Origin: Roseobacter cerasinus
Lineage (GTDB): Bacteria; Pseudomonadota; Alphaproteobacteria; Rhodobacterales; Rhodobacteraceae
Assembly: GCF_009811755.1 (NCBI RefSeq)
Contig: NZ_BLIV01000003.1
Location: 310,001 to 374,000, forward strand
Direction of reading: 5' to 3'
Length of the DNA: 64,000 bases
The stretch's first letter is position 1. Every line of letters starts with the position of its first letter. Position numbers and translations under genes: made by a program. Shown here piece by piece: positions 44,024-53,000 of this stretch. The notes under the pieces were generated by a model. That model searched no databases. It worked only from the letters and a program-made list of their open reading frames with translations, and was not told the origin of the DNA.

Positions 44024-44965
44024 CTAATGTGACGGTCGCGGCTGCCACGTTCTGTCGGCCTTCACCAAGGCGTTCGCCAGGATCATCAACTTACGCTTGA
44101 CGGCTGTGATGGCGACTTTGGCAGGCTTTCCTGCGGCTATGAGCCTTTCCTAGACGACACGCATATCCGGATTGAAGCGTGTAGCGACCAGCGCGGGCAT
44201 GTACATCGACTGTCGCAGAATGGCGCGCCCGCCCTGGATGAACGACTTGCCTTTCCATTTGCCGCTTTCCCGGCTCATCGGCGCAAGACCTGCCAGGCTG
44301 GCGGTCTGCGGCGAGGAAAGCGTCCCGAGTTCTGGCATTTCAACCATCAGCGTGAAGGCGGTCACATCCGAGATGCCGGGAATACTGGTCAGGATCCTCG
44401 CGCGACGGTGCAGGTGTTCGTCAGCGCGAATGACCTCGGCGATCTCCGCATCCAGCTGCTTCACTTGGCGTTCGATCTGCCGCAGGCGCGCGGCGCACTG
44501 CCGCTTGAGCAAAGGATGGTTCAGCACCTTCTGGCGGTTCAGTGTCGCCGTACGTTCTTTCATCAGCCCGCGTCGTGACATCGCCAGTTCTCGCAAAAGA
44601 ATAATGGTCTCAGATTGAGGTTGCTGAGGTTGCAAATCCAGAGCGACGCCCATCCGAGCCAGTAGCGCTGCATCCACTCGATCCGTTTTTGCAAGAACAC
44701 CAATCGCCTGAGCAAAACGGCGGGCATAGAGCGGATTGACACCGTGGATCGCAAACCCCGCCGCGTGCATCGCCTGGGCAAAGGCGCGATGGTAGGAGCC
44801 GGTGGGCTCGAAAACTATGATGGCCGGATCAAGCTCGCGAAACCGACGCGCGATTTTCCGAAATCCGTGCCCCGAGTTCTTGACCGTCATCGCTTCGCCA
44901 CTTGGCAGCACGTGGATGTCTAGATGGTCCTTTGAAATGTCCACCCCAATGGTATGCTTCGTCAT
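44024..44965 (-). pseudogene. IS110-family transposase with internal amber stop
   Basis: A DEDD-type transposase/recombinase of about 313 codons. Its N-terminal RuvC-like part has GVDISKDHLD, VFEPTGSYHR and KTDRVDAALLARMG, and its C-terminal Tnp_20 part has ILTSIPGISDVTAF and LAGLAPMSRESGKWKG. At 44150-44152 a TAG interrupts the frame where family members have an aromatic residue (here between VV and ERLIAAGKPAKVAITAV). The remaining 41 codons to 44024 are intact and in frame. A single nonsense change therefore truncated an otherwise full-length gene. The element's exact ends could not be fixed, since IS110 elements lack inverted repeats. Confidence 0.88.
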
Positions 44966-45060
44966 CTTTTCCTGCCCTATGCTTGTCATTCGGGGCAAAT
45001 ATCGGCCCCCTTGTATCCGTTCAGGCCTCTTGGAAAAGACGGGGACGATCACACTCTAGG

Positions 45061-45879
45061 ACGGTTCCCAAAATCGGCGCGGTTCCGATCCATCCCCGCC
45101 ATCGCCCGGCATTAATGCCGGGCCGGGCGATGGCTCCGTTCTAACAACGAAGCCAACATATTCATAAGACAAGCGCGCGCTTCCTGACCTGATTTCTGGG
45201 ATTCCGTAAGCCAGTCTGTGTGATAAGACCTGTCCGGCGTCCATTGCCGGGCAGGCGATTGCAAGGCCATCGGCCAAGAGGGGGCGTGTGAGCTGGCTGA
45301 TCTTCACCGGTCCGTCTTTCAGTACAAGAAGCAAGAGCAGGGCGATAGAACTCTGCGCAAGCGGCTGCGTGCGTTGGCGCATGAACGACGCCGGTTCGCG
45401 TATCGCCGTTTTGGCGTTCTGCGCGCCGGAGAGGGGTTTGAATTGCGCTCTCATCTGGCAGTCGGGTATCGACCCAATGAAATCTTGCCTAGGCTACAAG
45501 GAGGAAAACGTAGTGATGAGCGGATCATTGTAAGACGGGATCGGCCGATGGATGGCGAAGCGCAAATCAGCGCGCGTGATTGACATCATTCAAGGTAAAA
45601 CGACGGTGACCGAAGCCAGTCAATCCCATGATTTGTGACCTGCTTCCCTGAAAAATCCTCGATTTGAGGCCAGCCTGTTCCCCAACCGAGGAGAGGCCCG
45701 GGAGATCATTGAAATCTGGAGGATCGACTACACAACACCCAGAGGCCACACCCATCTCCCGGCAGGCTGGCCGCAGCGTTTTAAGCCAGTCTTGACCATG
45801 TCCTCCCGCCTGCCTCGCTTGAGATACGCAAGGGCTCCGCTCATTCCTGCTTTGCGCCCCCGGGGGTGCAAATTAATGA
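45061..45879. mobile_element. Gene-free interval of IS3 transposase debris
   Basis: Fragments of IS3 transposases on the plus strand are: an OrfB piece at about 45293-45443 (TLRKRLRALAHERRRFAYRRF region), an OrfA N-terminal piece at 45553-45639 (VIDIIQGKTTVTEASQSHDL then a stop) and an OrfB tail at about 45664-45755 (REIIEIWRIDYTTPRGH). They differ in type and order, so at least two elements decayed here. A long palindrome lies at 45105-45122 beside the IS110 gene. No intact gene is present. Confidence 0.72.
45099..45133. repeat. Palindrome beside the IS110 transposase
   Basis: CCCGGCATTAATGCCGGG (45105-45122) is fully self-complementary, and an alternative pairing joins CCATCGCCCGG (45099-45109) with CCGGGCGATGG (45123-45133). 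It sits about 135 bases upstream of the transposase start. That is where IS110-group elements encode their guide (bridge) RNA, so it may be part of it or mark the element edge. Confidence 0.5.
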
Positions 45880-47940
45880 TCAGAAGTCTTCCCATCCATT
45901 TGCGGCCAGTTTTGTTGTTGCACTGTCGCGAGCCGCCTCAGGGTGTGCTGCGGCCTTTGGCGCGGAAGCGGCTGGTGATCCGGCATCCGCCTTGCGGGGC
46001 GTCGTGACCGCGGCTTTGTCCTGACCCAGCTTAAAGTTGTCGACAGCAGAGACCAGCGCGTCGGTTTCCTGGGTCAGCGCATGGCTGGCCGCTGTGGTTT
46101 CCTCGAACATGGCCGCGTTCTGCTGAGTGACCGTGTCCAACTCGTTCACCGCAGTGTTGATTTCCTGAATGCCTTGCGCTTGTTCCTTTGCGGAAGTTGC
46201 GATGCTGTTGATCCGTTCTGTGATCTCGGAAACAGAGTCAAGAATCTGGTCCAGAGCGGTGCCTGTCTCGTCCACAAGCTCAAAACCCTGCTGGACCTTG
46301 GTACTCGATTCCGAGATCAGCAGATTGATCTCGCGGGCCGCTTCGGAGGAGCGCTGCGCCAGAGCGCGGACCTCGGTGGCCACAACGGCAAAGCCGCGCC
46401 CGGCCTCACCTGCACGCGCCGCCTCAACACCGGCATTGAGTGCAAGAAGGTTGGTCTGAAAGGCGATCTCTTCGATCACATTGGTGATCTTTGATATCTC
46501 GTCGGAGGAGGCGCGGATTCCTTCCATCGCATCTACCGCCTTGCGCGCCACCTGACCGCCCTTGTCGGCGCTGCCTTTGGCATCGACCGATACTTTGGAC
46601 GCTTCATCCGCGCTGGCAGCGGCGGATTGGACGGAGCTGGTCAACTCATCAAGCGCCGCCGCGGTTTCCTCCAGCGTGCCTGCCTGTTTCTCGGTGCGAC
46701 GTGACAGATCATCCGCCGCAGAGGTGATGTCGCTGGCCTCGTTTCGGATCGATTCAGCATTTTGCATCACTGCGCCAACCGCCCCGCGCAAGGAATTCAG
46801 AGCTGAGTTGAAATCCGCCCGAAGCTGCTCGTACTGGCCCGGGAAAGGCTCTGAGATCTGACCGGTCAAGTCACCATCGGCAAGGCGTTGCAGACCACGA
46901 CCCAAGGCTTCTACAACCCTGTTTTGCGCCTGTGTCTGAGCCTCGCGCTCCTGCATTTCCGCGTCCTGCCGCGCCTCGCGGTCGGCACGGGCCTGCTCCT
47001 CTTCGCGGCGCTTGCGCTCTAGCGCGGCCTGTTCGGCGGCGTGCTGCTCGGCTTCCCGTTTGCGCTCATCCTCCGCCGCCTGCAACTCGCGCTGGCGCGT
47101 TTCTTTTTCGCGCTGCTGCTCACGCTCGTGCATTTCGGCCCGCTCGATCAAACCGGTGCGGAACACCTCCAAGGCGCGCGAAATCTCACCAAAAGCCGTG
47201 CGGTCCTTGCTGTAGGGCACGTCGGATGTTGTATCACCTTCGGACAGGCTGGACATGCGGCTTGTCAGCCGGCTCAGCGGACGTGTCACGCTATAGGCAA
47301 TCAGTGCCGCACCTGCCAGCAAGGCCACCGCAAGAACGCCCAACATCATGTAGAGGTCTTGCTTTACTGCCGCTTGTTCGGCCTCGATCCGCAACAGATA
47401 GGCGCCTGTGCCAATCACCCACTCCCAAGGCTCGAACGGTAGCACTACGGCGACCTTCTCGATGGGGGGATCGCCTTCCTCTGCATTTGGGGCCGCCCAG
47501 AGGTAGTCAACCGTGCCAGCGGTCCCGTCGCGCACGCTGTCGACGATTTCGCGGAAAAGATAGGTGCCATTGGGGTCTGTTGTGTCTACAAAATTCCGTC
47601 CGTTCAGGGCGGGGTTCACCCCATGCGCCACCATATTGTGATCCATATCGATGACGAAGAAGTAGTTGTCGCCTTCGTAGCGCAGCGCCGAAATGGCATC
47701 CAAAGCGCTTTTCTGGGCTTGCTCCCGGGTCATCTCACCCGACGTCTCACGCGCGTGGGCGACCCGCGCGATGGATGTGGCGACCTCTGACAGATGTGTC
47801 AGTTCAACCTCTTTCAGATCAAGCGAGGCATTCTCGAACGTCAGAACAGCTGTCCGCTGCATCGCGAACAAGCCAGCAATCGACAGTAAAACCAATGCAC
47901 ACAGACGTGCAGCGACGCCAACGCGACCCATAAGACCCAT
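45880..47940 (-). CDS. Methyl-accepting chemotaxis protein with sCache sensor
   Basis: A 686-residue chemoreceptor. Helix 1 is about 8-28; a periplasmic sCache-type sensor (about 35-190, with [14 protein letters not shown] and WVIGTGAYL) follows; helix 2 is about 195-217; then come HAMP and a long Glu/Arg-rich coiled coil (about 265-345). A second HAMP-like stretch is at about 345-400 and the signalling hairpin is near 500-545 ([36 protein letters not shown], shown for its tip [18 protein letters not shown]). The last five residues GWEDF resemble the NWETF-type tether for CheR/CheB. Small carboxylates are usual sCache ligands; the ligand here is unknown. Confidence 0.9.
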   Translation of the reverse strand: MGLMGRVGVAARLCALVLLSIAGLFAMQRTAVLTFENASLDLKEVELTHLSEVATSIARVAHARETSGEMTREQAQKSALDAISALRYEGDNYFFVIDMDHNMVAHGVNPALNGRNFVDTTDPNGTYLFREIVDSVRDGTAGTVDYLWAAPNAEEGDPPIEKVAVVLPFEPWEWVIGTGAYLLRIEAEQAAVKQDLYMMLGVLAVALLAGAALIAYSVTRPLSRLTSRMSSLSEGDTTSDVPYSKDRTAFGEISRALEVFRTGLIERAEMHEREQQREKETRQRELQAAEDERKREAEQHAAEQAALERKRREEEQARADREARQDAEMQEREAQTQAQNRVVEALGRGLQRLADGDLTGQISEPFPGQYEQLRADFNSALNSLRGAVGAVMQNAESIRNEASDITSAADDLSRRTEKQAGTLEETAAALDELTSSVQSAAASADEASKVSVDAKGSADKGGQVARKAVDAMEGIRASSDEISKITNVIEEIAFQTNLLALNAGVEAARAGEAGRGFAVVATEVRALAQRSSEAAREINLLISESSTKVQQGFELVDETGTALDQILDSVSEITERINSIATSAKEQAQGIQEINTAVNELDTVTQQNAAMFEETTAASHALTQETDALVSAVDNFKLGQDKAAVTTPRKADAGSPAASAPKAAAHPEAARDSATTKLAANGWEDF

Positions 47941-48048
47941 CGGAACTTCCCCTTAAAGCAACTCTCGCCGAGATGTAGTGAGAAGACTTTAAGAACATCC
48001 TAAGCGGGACGCAGTTTGTCAGGGACGTGCGCTGCGCGACGGCATCCG

Positions 48049-49431
48049 TCAGCTTCGGGAGCGTTTCCGGGCGGGCTGGGGTCTCACGCGGGCTTCGATC
48101 TCATCATAGAGCTTGCCGACGATGTCTTTGCCCGTCGCCGTTTCGATGCCCTCGAAACCGGGTGAGGAGTTCACTTCCAGCACCTTGGGGCCGCTTTCGG
48201 ACCGCAGAAGGTCCACGCCCGCCTTGCCGAGCGCAAAGGCGCGGGCGGCGCGCACGGCGGTGTCGCGCTCCTCCTTGGTGATCCGCACCACCTTGGCCGA
48301 GCCGCCCCGGTGCAGGTTGGAGCGGAAATCCCCCTCCGCTCCGGTGCGTTTCATGGCGGCCACGACCTTGCCCGCGATCACCAGGCATCGGATGTCCTCG
48401 CCCGCGGCCTCCTTGACGAAATCCTGCACGAGAAAGTTGGCTTTCAACCCGCGAAAGGCGTCTATGACCGATTCAGCGGCCTTCTTGGTCTCGGCCAATA
48501 CGACACCCTTGCCTTGGGTCGATTCCAGGAGTTTCACGATGAGTGGCGCTGTGCCCACAAGCCCCATGAGGTTCGAGGTGTCCTTCGGCGAGGCGGCGAA
48601 GGCGGTGGTGGGCATGCCAATTTTCTTGGATGCGAGGATCTGATGCGCATGCAGCTTGTCGCGGCTGGCGGTGATGCCAGCGGAGCCGTTCACGCAGTAG
48701 GTGCCGATGGTTTCGAACTGGCGGATGATTGCGGTGCCGTAGGAGGTGATCGACGCGCCGATGCGCGGGATTACCGCGTCATAGCGGGGCAGGCGTTTGC
48801 CGTCGTAGTGCACCTCCGGCGCCATGGCGTTGATCGCCATGTAGCAGCGGGTGGTGTTGATCACTTCGACGGTGTGGCCGCGTGCCTCGCCGACTTCGAC
48901 CAGACGGCGGGTGGAGTAATTGTCCTCCCGGCTGAGCACAGCGATGCGCAGGGCGCGTTTGGGCGCGCGGCGTTTCAGCGTGGAGCTGTGGTAGTCGTCA
49001 TAGCTCAGCTCGGGCTGCAGGTGCTTTTCCGTGGGTGAGATCGAGATGTGATCGGAGAGCGCTTGGCGCCCCAGCAGCATGCGCGAGGACATCGACGCGC
49101 GGTTGGTGAGCGTGATCTCGATGGGCCAGCTCTGCTCGCCGACGGTGAGCGTGGAGGAGATCACAAAGCGCTGTTCGGTTTCGCCATTGGAGGAGGTGAC
49201 TTCCCGGCGATCCACCAGCGGTGCGGAGCAGGTGATGGCCATGTCTTCGCGCCCGGCAATCGGGTGCACGTTGAAGCGGACCTTGGGCTGCTTGGCGGAA
49301 CCAAAGACCTCGATGTCATGGGCGTGCAGTGCCGAGGTGCGCGCGCCCGTGTCGACTTTAGCCTTGATCGCGGGCAGGCCGAGATCCGGCAGCGATACCC
49401 ACTCCTCCCAGCCAAAGGTCAGCTTTTCCAT
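48049..49431 (-). CDS. RimB-like protease domain fused to RimK-type glutamate ligase
   Basis: A 460-residue fusion. Residues 5-145 form a retropepsin-like aspartic domain of the 'ATP-dependent zinc protease' family (RimB-like), with the active-site [15 protein letters not shown]. Residues 160-450 form an ATP-grasp RimK-type ligase with [33 protein letters not shown] and the metal-binding GPKVLEVN. Such enzymes add and trim glutamates on ribosomal protein S6 or other acceptors. In E. coli the two activities are separate proteins; here one chain may do both. A single-gene unit. Confidence 0.88.
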   Translation of the reverse strand: MEKLTFGWEEWVSLPDLGLPAIKAKVDTGARTSALHAHDIEVFGSAKQPKVRFNVHPIAGREDMAITCSAPLVDRREVTSSNGETEQRFVISSTLTVGEQSWPIEITLTNRASMSSRMLLGRQALSDHISISPTEKHLQPELSYDDYHSSTLKRRAPKRALRIAVLSREDNYSTRRLVEVGEARGHTVEVINTTRCYMAINAMAPEVHYDGKRLPRYDAVIPRIGASITSYGTAIIRQFETIGTYCVNGSAGITASRDKLHAHQILASKKIGMPTTAFAASPKDTSNLMGLVGTAPLIVKLLESTQGKGVVLAETKKAAESVIDAFRGLKANFLVQDFVKEAAGEDIRCLVIAGKVVAAMKRTGAEGDFRSNLHRGGSAKVVRITKEERDTAVRAARAFALGKAGVDLLRSESGPKVLEVNSSPGFEGIETATGKDIVGKLYDEIEARVRPQPARKRSRS

Positions 49432-49512
49432 GATATCCGCCTTCTGCCTCTGGTCCGGGGGTAACAGGTGCCCGGCGTGATCTCAACCTGATGCCGCGCG
49501 ACAGAGTTTCAT

Positions 49513-49597
49513 GCCTCCGGCGGGGATATTTATGGCCAAGAGAAACGACAGCGGTTTCTTCTGGCCAGAAATATCCCGGGGTATGGGGCAGAGCCCC
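49513..49597. repeat. Roseobacter-type palindromic repeat, copy 1
   Basis: The left half (49513-49544, GCCTCCGGCGGGGATATTTA then TGGCCAAGAGAA) is matched by an inverted half ending at 49581 (TTCTGGCCAGAAATATCCCG), making a long imperfect hairpin. A second hairpin, GGGGC-AGA-GCCCC (49585-49597), adjoins it. It lies right after the stop of the minus-strand nfeD gene, so it probably ends or protects that transcript. A second copy of the left half is at 57600. Confidence 0.75.
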
Positions 49598-49606
49598 ATT
49601 CTTGAC

Positions 49607-49882
49607 CTAGCCATCGTTGATGTCGTTGTGCACGATCCTGGCGCCGGAAGACTGCTTGCGAAAAGCCAGGCGCAACCCGATCCAGGCGATCAGAGAGAGG
49701 CCTGCGAAGACAGCGAGCAGGGCGGGTGCGGTCAGGCCGGGGGCGATGAGGATCACCGCCAGCATGGCAAGCGCACCCAGGGCGAAGCCGAGGAAGATGA
49801 AACCGGGCACCAGCACTTCGATGACCGCCAGCGCGAGGGCGGCGGCTGTCCAGACCCACCAGAGGTTCAGAAGCTCACTCAT
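49607..49882 (-). CDS. NfeD-family membrane protein, short form
   Basis: A 91-residue protein with three close-packed hydrophobic stretches (about 5-20, 25-48, 50-70) and a short polar tail. It matches the membrane part of NfeD but lacks the soluble OB-fold domain and the ClpP-like protease domain of long NfeD. It overlaps the SPFH gene by four bases. NfeD-stomatin pairs are conserved and are thought to organise membrane microdomains. Confidence 0.85.
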   Translation of the reverse strand: MSELLNLWWVWTAAALALAVIEVLVPGFIFLGFALGALAMLAVILIAPGLTAPALLAVFAGLSLIAWIGLRLAFRKQSSGARIVHNDINDG

Positions 49883-50775
49883 GTGCCGCGGCCCTTCAGC
49901 ATCTTGAAGGCGTCGCCAAAGGCCTCGATGGTCTGGCTGGGCACCACGATGGTTTGCTTGCCTTCACCGGCGCCGAGCGCGTTCAGCGATTCCACCTGTT
50001 TCAGGGCGATCTGGTATTGCGCCGCTTCCAGTCCGTTTTCATTGATCGCCTGTGCCACGACCTGCGTCGCGTAGGCTTCGGCATCCGCCAGGATGCGACG
50101 CGCCTTGGCGGTTTGCTCGGAGGCGTAGAGTTCGGCGTCGGCGGCCAGCTCCACCGCGCGTTTGGCACCCTCGGCCTTTGTGACCTCAGCCCGGCGGGCG
50201 CGTTCGGCGTTGAGCTGTTGCAGCATCGCGTCGCGGGTGGCCTGATCAAGGTTCACGTCGAGGATTTCGGCGCGGGTCACCTCGATGCCCCAGTCGTCCA
50301 CGGCGTCTTCGACCAGAGCCTTGATGGTGGTGATCAGATGCGCGCGGTTGGCTTGCACGTCGTCGAGGTCCATCTTGCCGATCTCGGCCCGCACGATGCC
50401 CGCCACGGTGGTGGCGATGGCGGCATCCACATCGCGGATGCGGTAGACTGTGCGCTCAGGCTCGGTGATGCGATAGAAGACAGAGGTTTCCACCTGCACC
50501 AGCACGTTGTCCTTGGTGATCGCATCCTGGCTGGCATTGGGCAATTGCCGCTCCAGGATCGAGATTTCATGGGCCACGCGGTCGATAAAGGGCACGATGA
50601 GGTTGATCCCGGGCCCGAGCACCGAGCGCAGACGGCCAAAGCGCTCGATCACGTATTTTTCGGATTGCGGCACGATCTTGACCGCTTTCACGATCACAAC
50701 GATGAAGAGGGCGGCCAGCAGTAGGAAGACCAGCGAGCCTTCGATCAGGGAGATGATCAGAGTTTCAATATCCAC
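49879..50775 (-). CDS. SPFH/band-7 (stomatin-like) membrane protein
   Basis: A 298-residue protein with one N-terminal helix (about 5-28) followed by the SPFH domain (VPQSEKYVIERFGRLRSVLGPGINLIVPFID, shown for KYVIERFGRLRSVLGPG) and a long Ala/Glu coiled coil (about 175-245). GTG start at 50775 with AAGGAGG ten bases upstream. Such proteins form large rings that scaffold membrane proteases. Pairing with NfeD supports a QmcA-like role. Confidence 0.92.
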   Translation of the reverse strand: MDIETLIISLIEGSLVFLLLAALFIVVIVKAVKIVPQSEKYVIERFGRLRSVLGPGINLIVPFIDRVAHEISILERQLPNASQDAITKDNVLVQVETSVFYRITEPERTVYRIRDVDAAIATTVAGIVRAEIGKMDLDDVQANRAHLITTIKALVEDAVDDWGIEVTRAEILDVNLDQATRDAMLQQLNAERARRAEVTKAEGAKRAVELAADAELYASEQTAKARRILADAEAYATQVVAQAINENGLEAAQYQIALKQVESLNALGAGEGKQTIVVPSQTIEAFGDAFKMLKGRGT

Positions 50776-50886
50776 CGTAGGGTCCTCCTTTGGGCGCTTG
50801 CGGCTCCTAGGTGACCTGTCCGCTGCCGGATTGCAAGTTTTGCGCAGGGCGGGTATCGCGCGATGCGAATGGGACAGAGGCTCGGA

Positions 50887-52014
50887 ATGCAGGCATTTGG
50901 CTTTGAGGTGCGCGCACAGGACGGTAAGGCGCGCCGTGGCATAATCCGCACGGCGCGGGGCGAGATCCGCACGCCGGCGTTCATGCCCGTGGGCACGGCG
51001 GCGACGGTCAAGGCGATGATGCCGGACAGCGTGCGCGAGACGGGTGCGGACATTTTGCTGGGCAACACCTATCACCTGATGTTGCGCCCGACGGCGGAGC
51101 GCATCGATCGTCTGGGCGGGCTGCACAAGTTCATGAATTGGGAACGTCCGATCCTGACCGATTCGGGTGGCTTTCAGGTGATGAGCCTGGCCGCTCTGCG
51201 CAAGCTCACCGAGCGCGGTGTGACCTTCAAGAGCCATATCGACGGCTCGAAACATGAGATCACGCCAGAGCGGTCGATGGAGATCCAGCGGTTGTTGGGC
51301 TCGGACATTGTCATGTGTTTTGACGAATGCCCGGCGCTGCCGGCGGACCGTGCGGTGATTGCCGAGAGCATGCGTCTGTCGATGCGGTGGGCGCAACGCT
51401 CGCGTGATGCGTTTGGCGACCGGCCTGGGCATGCGCTGTTCGGCATCCAGCAAGGCGGGTTGGAGGAGGATTTTCGAGCGGAAAGTGCCGCAGCGCTGAC
51501 CGACATTGGCTTTGACGGCTATGCGGTGGGTGGTCTGGCTGTGGGCGAAGGGCAGGCCGCGATGTTTGGTTGTCTGGATTTCGCGGCGGACCAGCTGCCA
51601 GAGGACAAGCCACGATACTTGATGGGGGTGGGCAAGCCCGATGACATTGTGGGGGCAGTAAAACGCGGCATTGATATGATGGATTGCGTGTTGCCGTCCC
51701 GCTCCGGGCGCACCGGGCAGGTCTTCACCCGGCGCGGGGTGCTCAACATCAAGAACGCGCGGCATATGGATGACCCGCGCGCCCTCGACGAAGACTGTCG
51801 TTGCCCGGCCTGTCGGCAGTATTCACGGGCCTATCTGCATCATGTGTTTCGCAGTCAGGAGATTATCTCCTCCATGCTGCTGACCTGGCACAATATGACG
51901 TATTATCAAGACCTTATGCAGGAGATGCGTGACGCCATCGCAGAGCAGCGCTTTGCTGCTTGGGAGGCTGCATTTCACGCGGGCCGCGCCGAAGGCGATA
52001 TTCCTCCGCTCTGA
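50887..52014 (+). CDS. tgt: Queuine/preQ1 tRNA-ribosyltransferase
   Basis: A 375-residue TIM-barrel enzyme that replaces guanine-34 of GUN tRNAs with preQ1. DSGGFQVMS holds the general-acid/base Asp, [17 protein letters not shown] the nucleophile Asp and the tRNA recognition segment, and [16 protein letters not shown] the C-terminal zinc site. The start at 50887 ([18 protein letters not shown]) aligns with known family starts; in-frame ATGs at 50863 and 50869 are alternatives. It is divergent from the SPFH gene. Confidence 0.93.
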   Translation: MQAFGFEVRAQDGKARRGIIRTARGEIRTPAFMPVGTAATVKAMMPDSVRETGADILLGNTYHLMLRPTAERIDRLGGLHKFMNWERPILTDSGGFQVMSLAALRKLTERGVTFKSHIDGSKHEITPERSMEIQRLLGSDIVMCFDECPALPADRAVIAESMRLSMRWAQRSRDAFGDRPGHALFGIQQGGLEEDFRAESAAALTDIGFDGYAVGGLAVGEGQAAMFGCLDFAADQLPEDKPRYLMGVGKPDDIVGAVKRGIDMMDCVLPSRSGRTGQVFTRRGVLNIKNARHMDDPRALDEDCRCPACRQYSRAYLHHVFRSQEIISSMLLTWHNMTYYQDLMQEMRDAIAEQRFAAWEAAFHAGRAEGDIPPL

Positions 52015-52117
52015 GAGCAGTTTTGACGATAATTTTTTGCACCTGTGGCGCCCGGCTTAAGGCATGCTTAACCCATCCCCCTCTAGACCAAATCCGAACA
52101 GAGTAGGAGGTGCCCCC

Positions 52118-52804
52118 ATGTCGTCAAAACCTGATCCGCGAACCGCAGATGGTGAGATGTCACGGGATCACGCCCTCAACCTCGTGTTGTCGCGAATCTC
52201 GCGGGTGCCGGTGGCAGCGATGCAGGTGCTTGTCTATCATATGGAGACGGCGGCCGAGCAAGAGGGCAATGTCACGCCCAAGGAGTTCGCCCGTGCCGCG
52301 AAGATGATCACCGAAGGCCGGAAGGCGCTGCATCGCCTTGTGGAGGATTATCTGGAACCGCATGACGTGGCGCTCAGCGAGCAACTGACGGAGAAGCTGG
52401 CCGTGCTCACGCGGTCCGTTGATGAGCTGCACCGGCTTGTGAGCGGCGCGACTGTGACAAATGACGAGATACGCGGCTTCAAACCCGCGGGGGACATGTA
52501 TGATCTGTGTTGTGCCCGGGTCACGCAGGAAGTCGGCGCCTTTTCGGATTTGCTGGGCGATTTTTTCCTCAAGCTCAGCGACAAGGATCGTTCCAATGTG
52601 GACGATCACACCAGTGCCATCGCGATGGAGATCGGCAAGATCGGGCGGGTGATCAATATGGTCGCCACCAATGCCTCGATCGAGGCGGCCCGGGTGGGCG
52701 ACGCGGGCAAGGGCTTCACCGTGATCGCTGACGAGGTGAAAACACTCTCATCGCGGGTGTCATCCCTGTCGGTGTCGTTGACGGACAATCAGAACCCGAA
52801 CTAA
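52118..52804 (+). CDS. Soluble protein with a chemoreceptor-tip-like segment
   Basis: A 228-residue protein with no membrane helix or sensor domain. Residues 175-220 resemble the MCP hairpin tip (INMVATNASIEAARVGDAGKGFTVIADEVKTL, shown for its core NASIEAARVGDAGKGF), while residues 1-170 are helical and unrecognised. TAGGAGG at 52104-52110 fixes the start. It is far shorter than a normal receptor, so it may be a modulator of chemotaxis arrays or a protein that dimerises by the same hairpin. No che genes adjoin it. Confidence 0.7.
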   Translation: MSSKPDPRTADGEMSRDHALNLVLSRISRVPVAAMQVLVYHMETAAEQEGNVTPKEFARAAKMITEGRKALHRLVEDYLEPHDVALSEQLTEKLAVLTRSVDELHRLVSGATVTNDEIRGFKPAGDMYDLCCARVTQEVGAFSDLLGDFFLKLSDKDRSNVDDHTSAIAMEIGKIGRVINMVATNASIEAARVGDAGKGFTVIADEVKTLSSRVSSLSVSLTDNQNPN

Positions 52805-53000
52805 GCGTGTTTCGACAGGTCAAAAGGGGCGATTGAAGGCTTGTGCTTCAGGCGTTCTCTGGCCATGCTGCTGCCAGCCGAAACTGCGGTGCGGTTGATT
52901 TGTGAGGCAAAGGCCCCACCTTAATCATCCGATCCGGAGATGGTCGAGTGTTGCTGCTGATGCGGGACCAGAACCATCTTGCCAAAAATAAGGATAGAGC

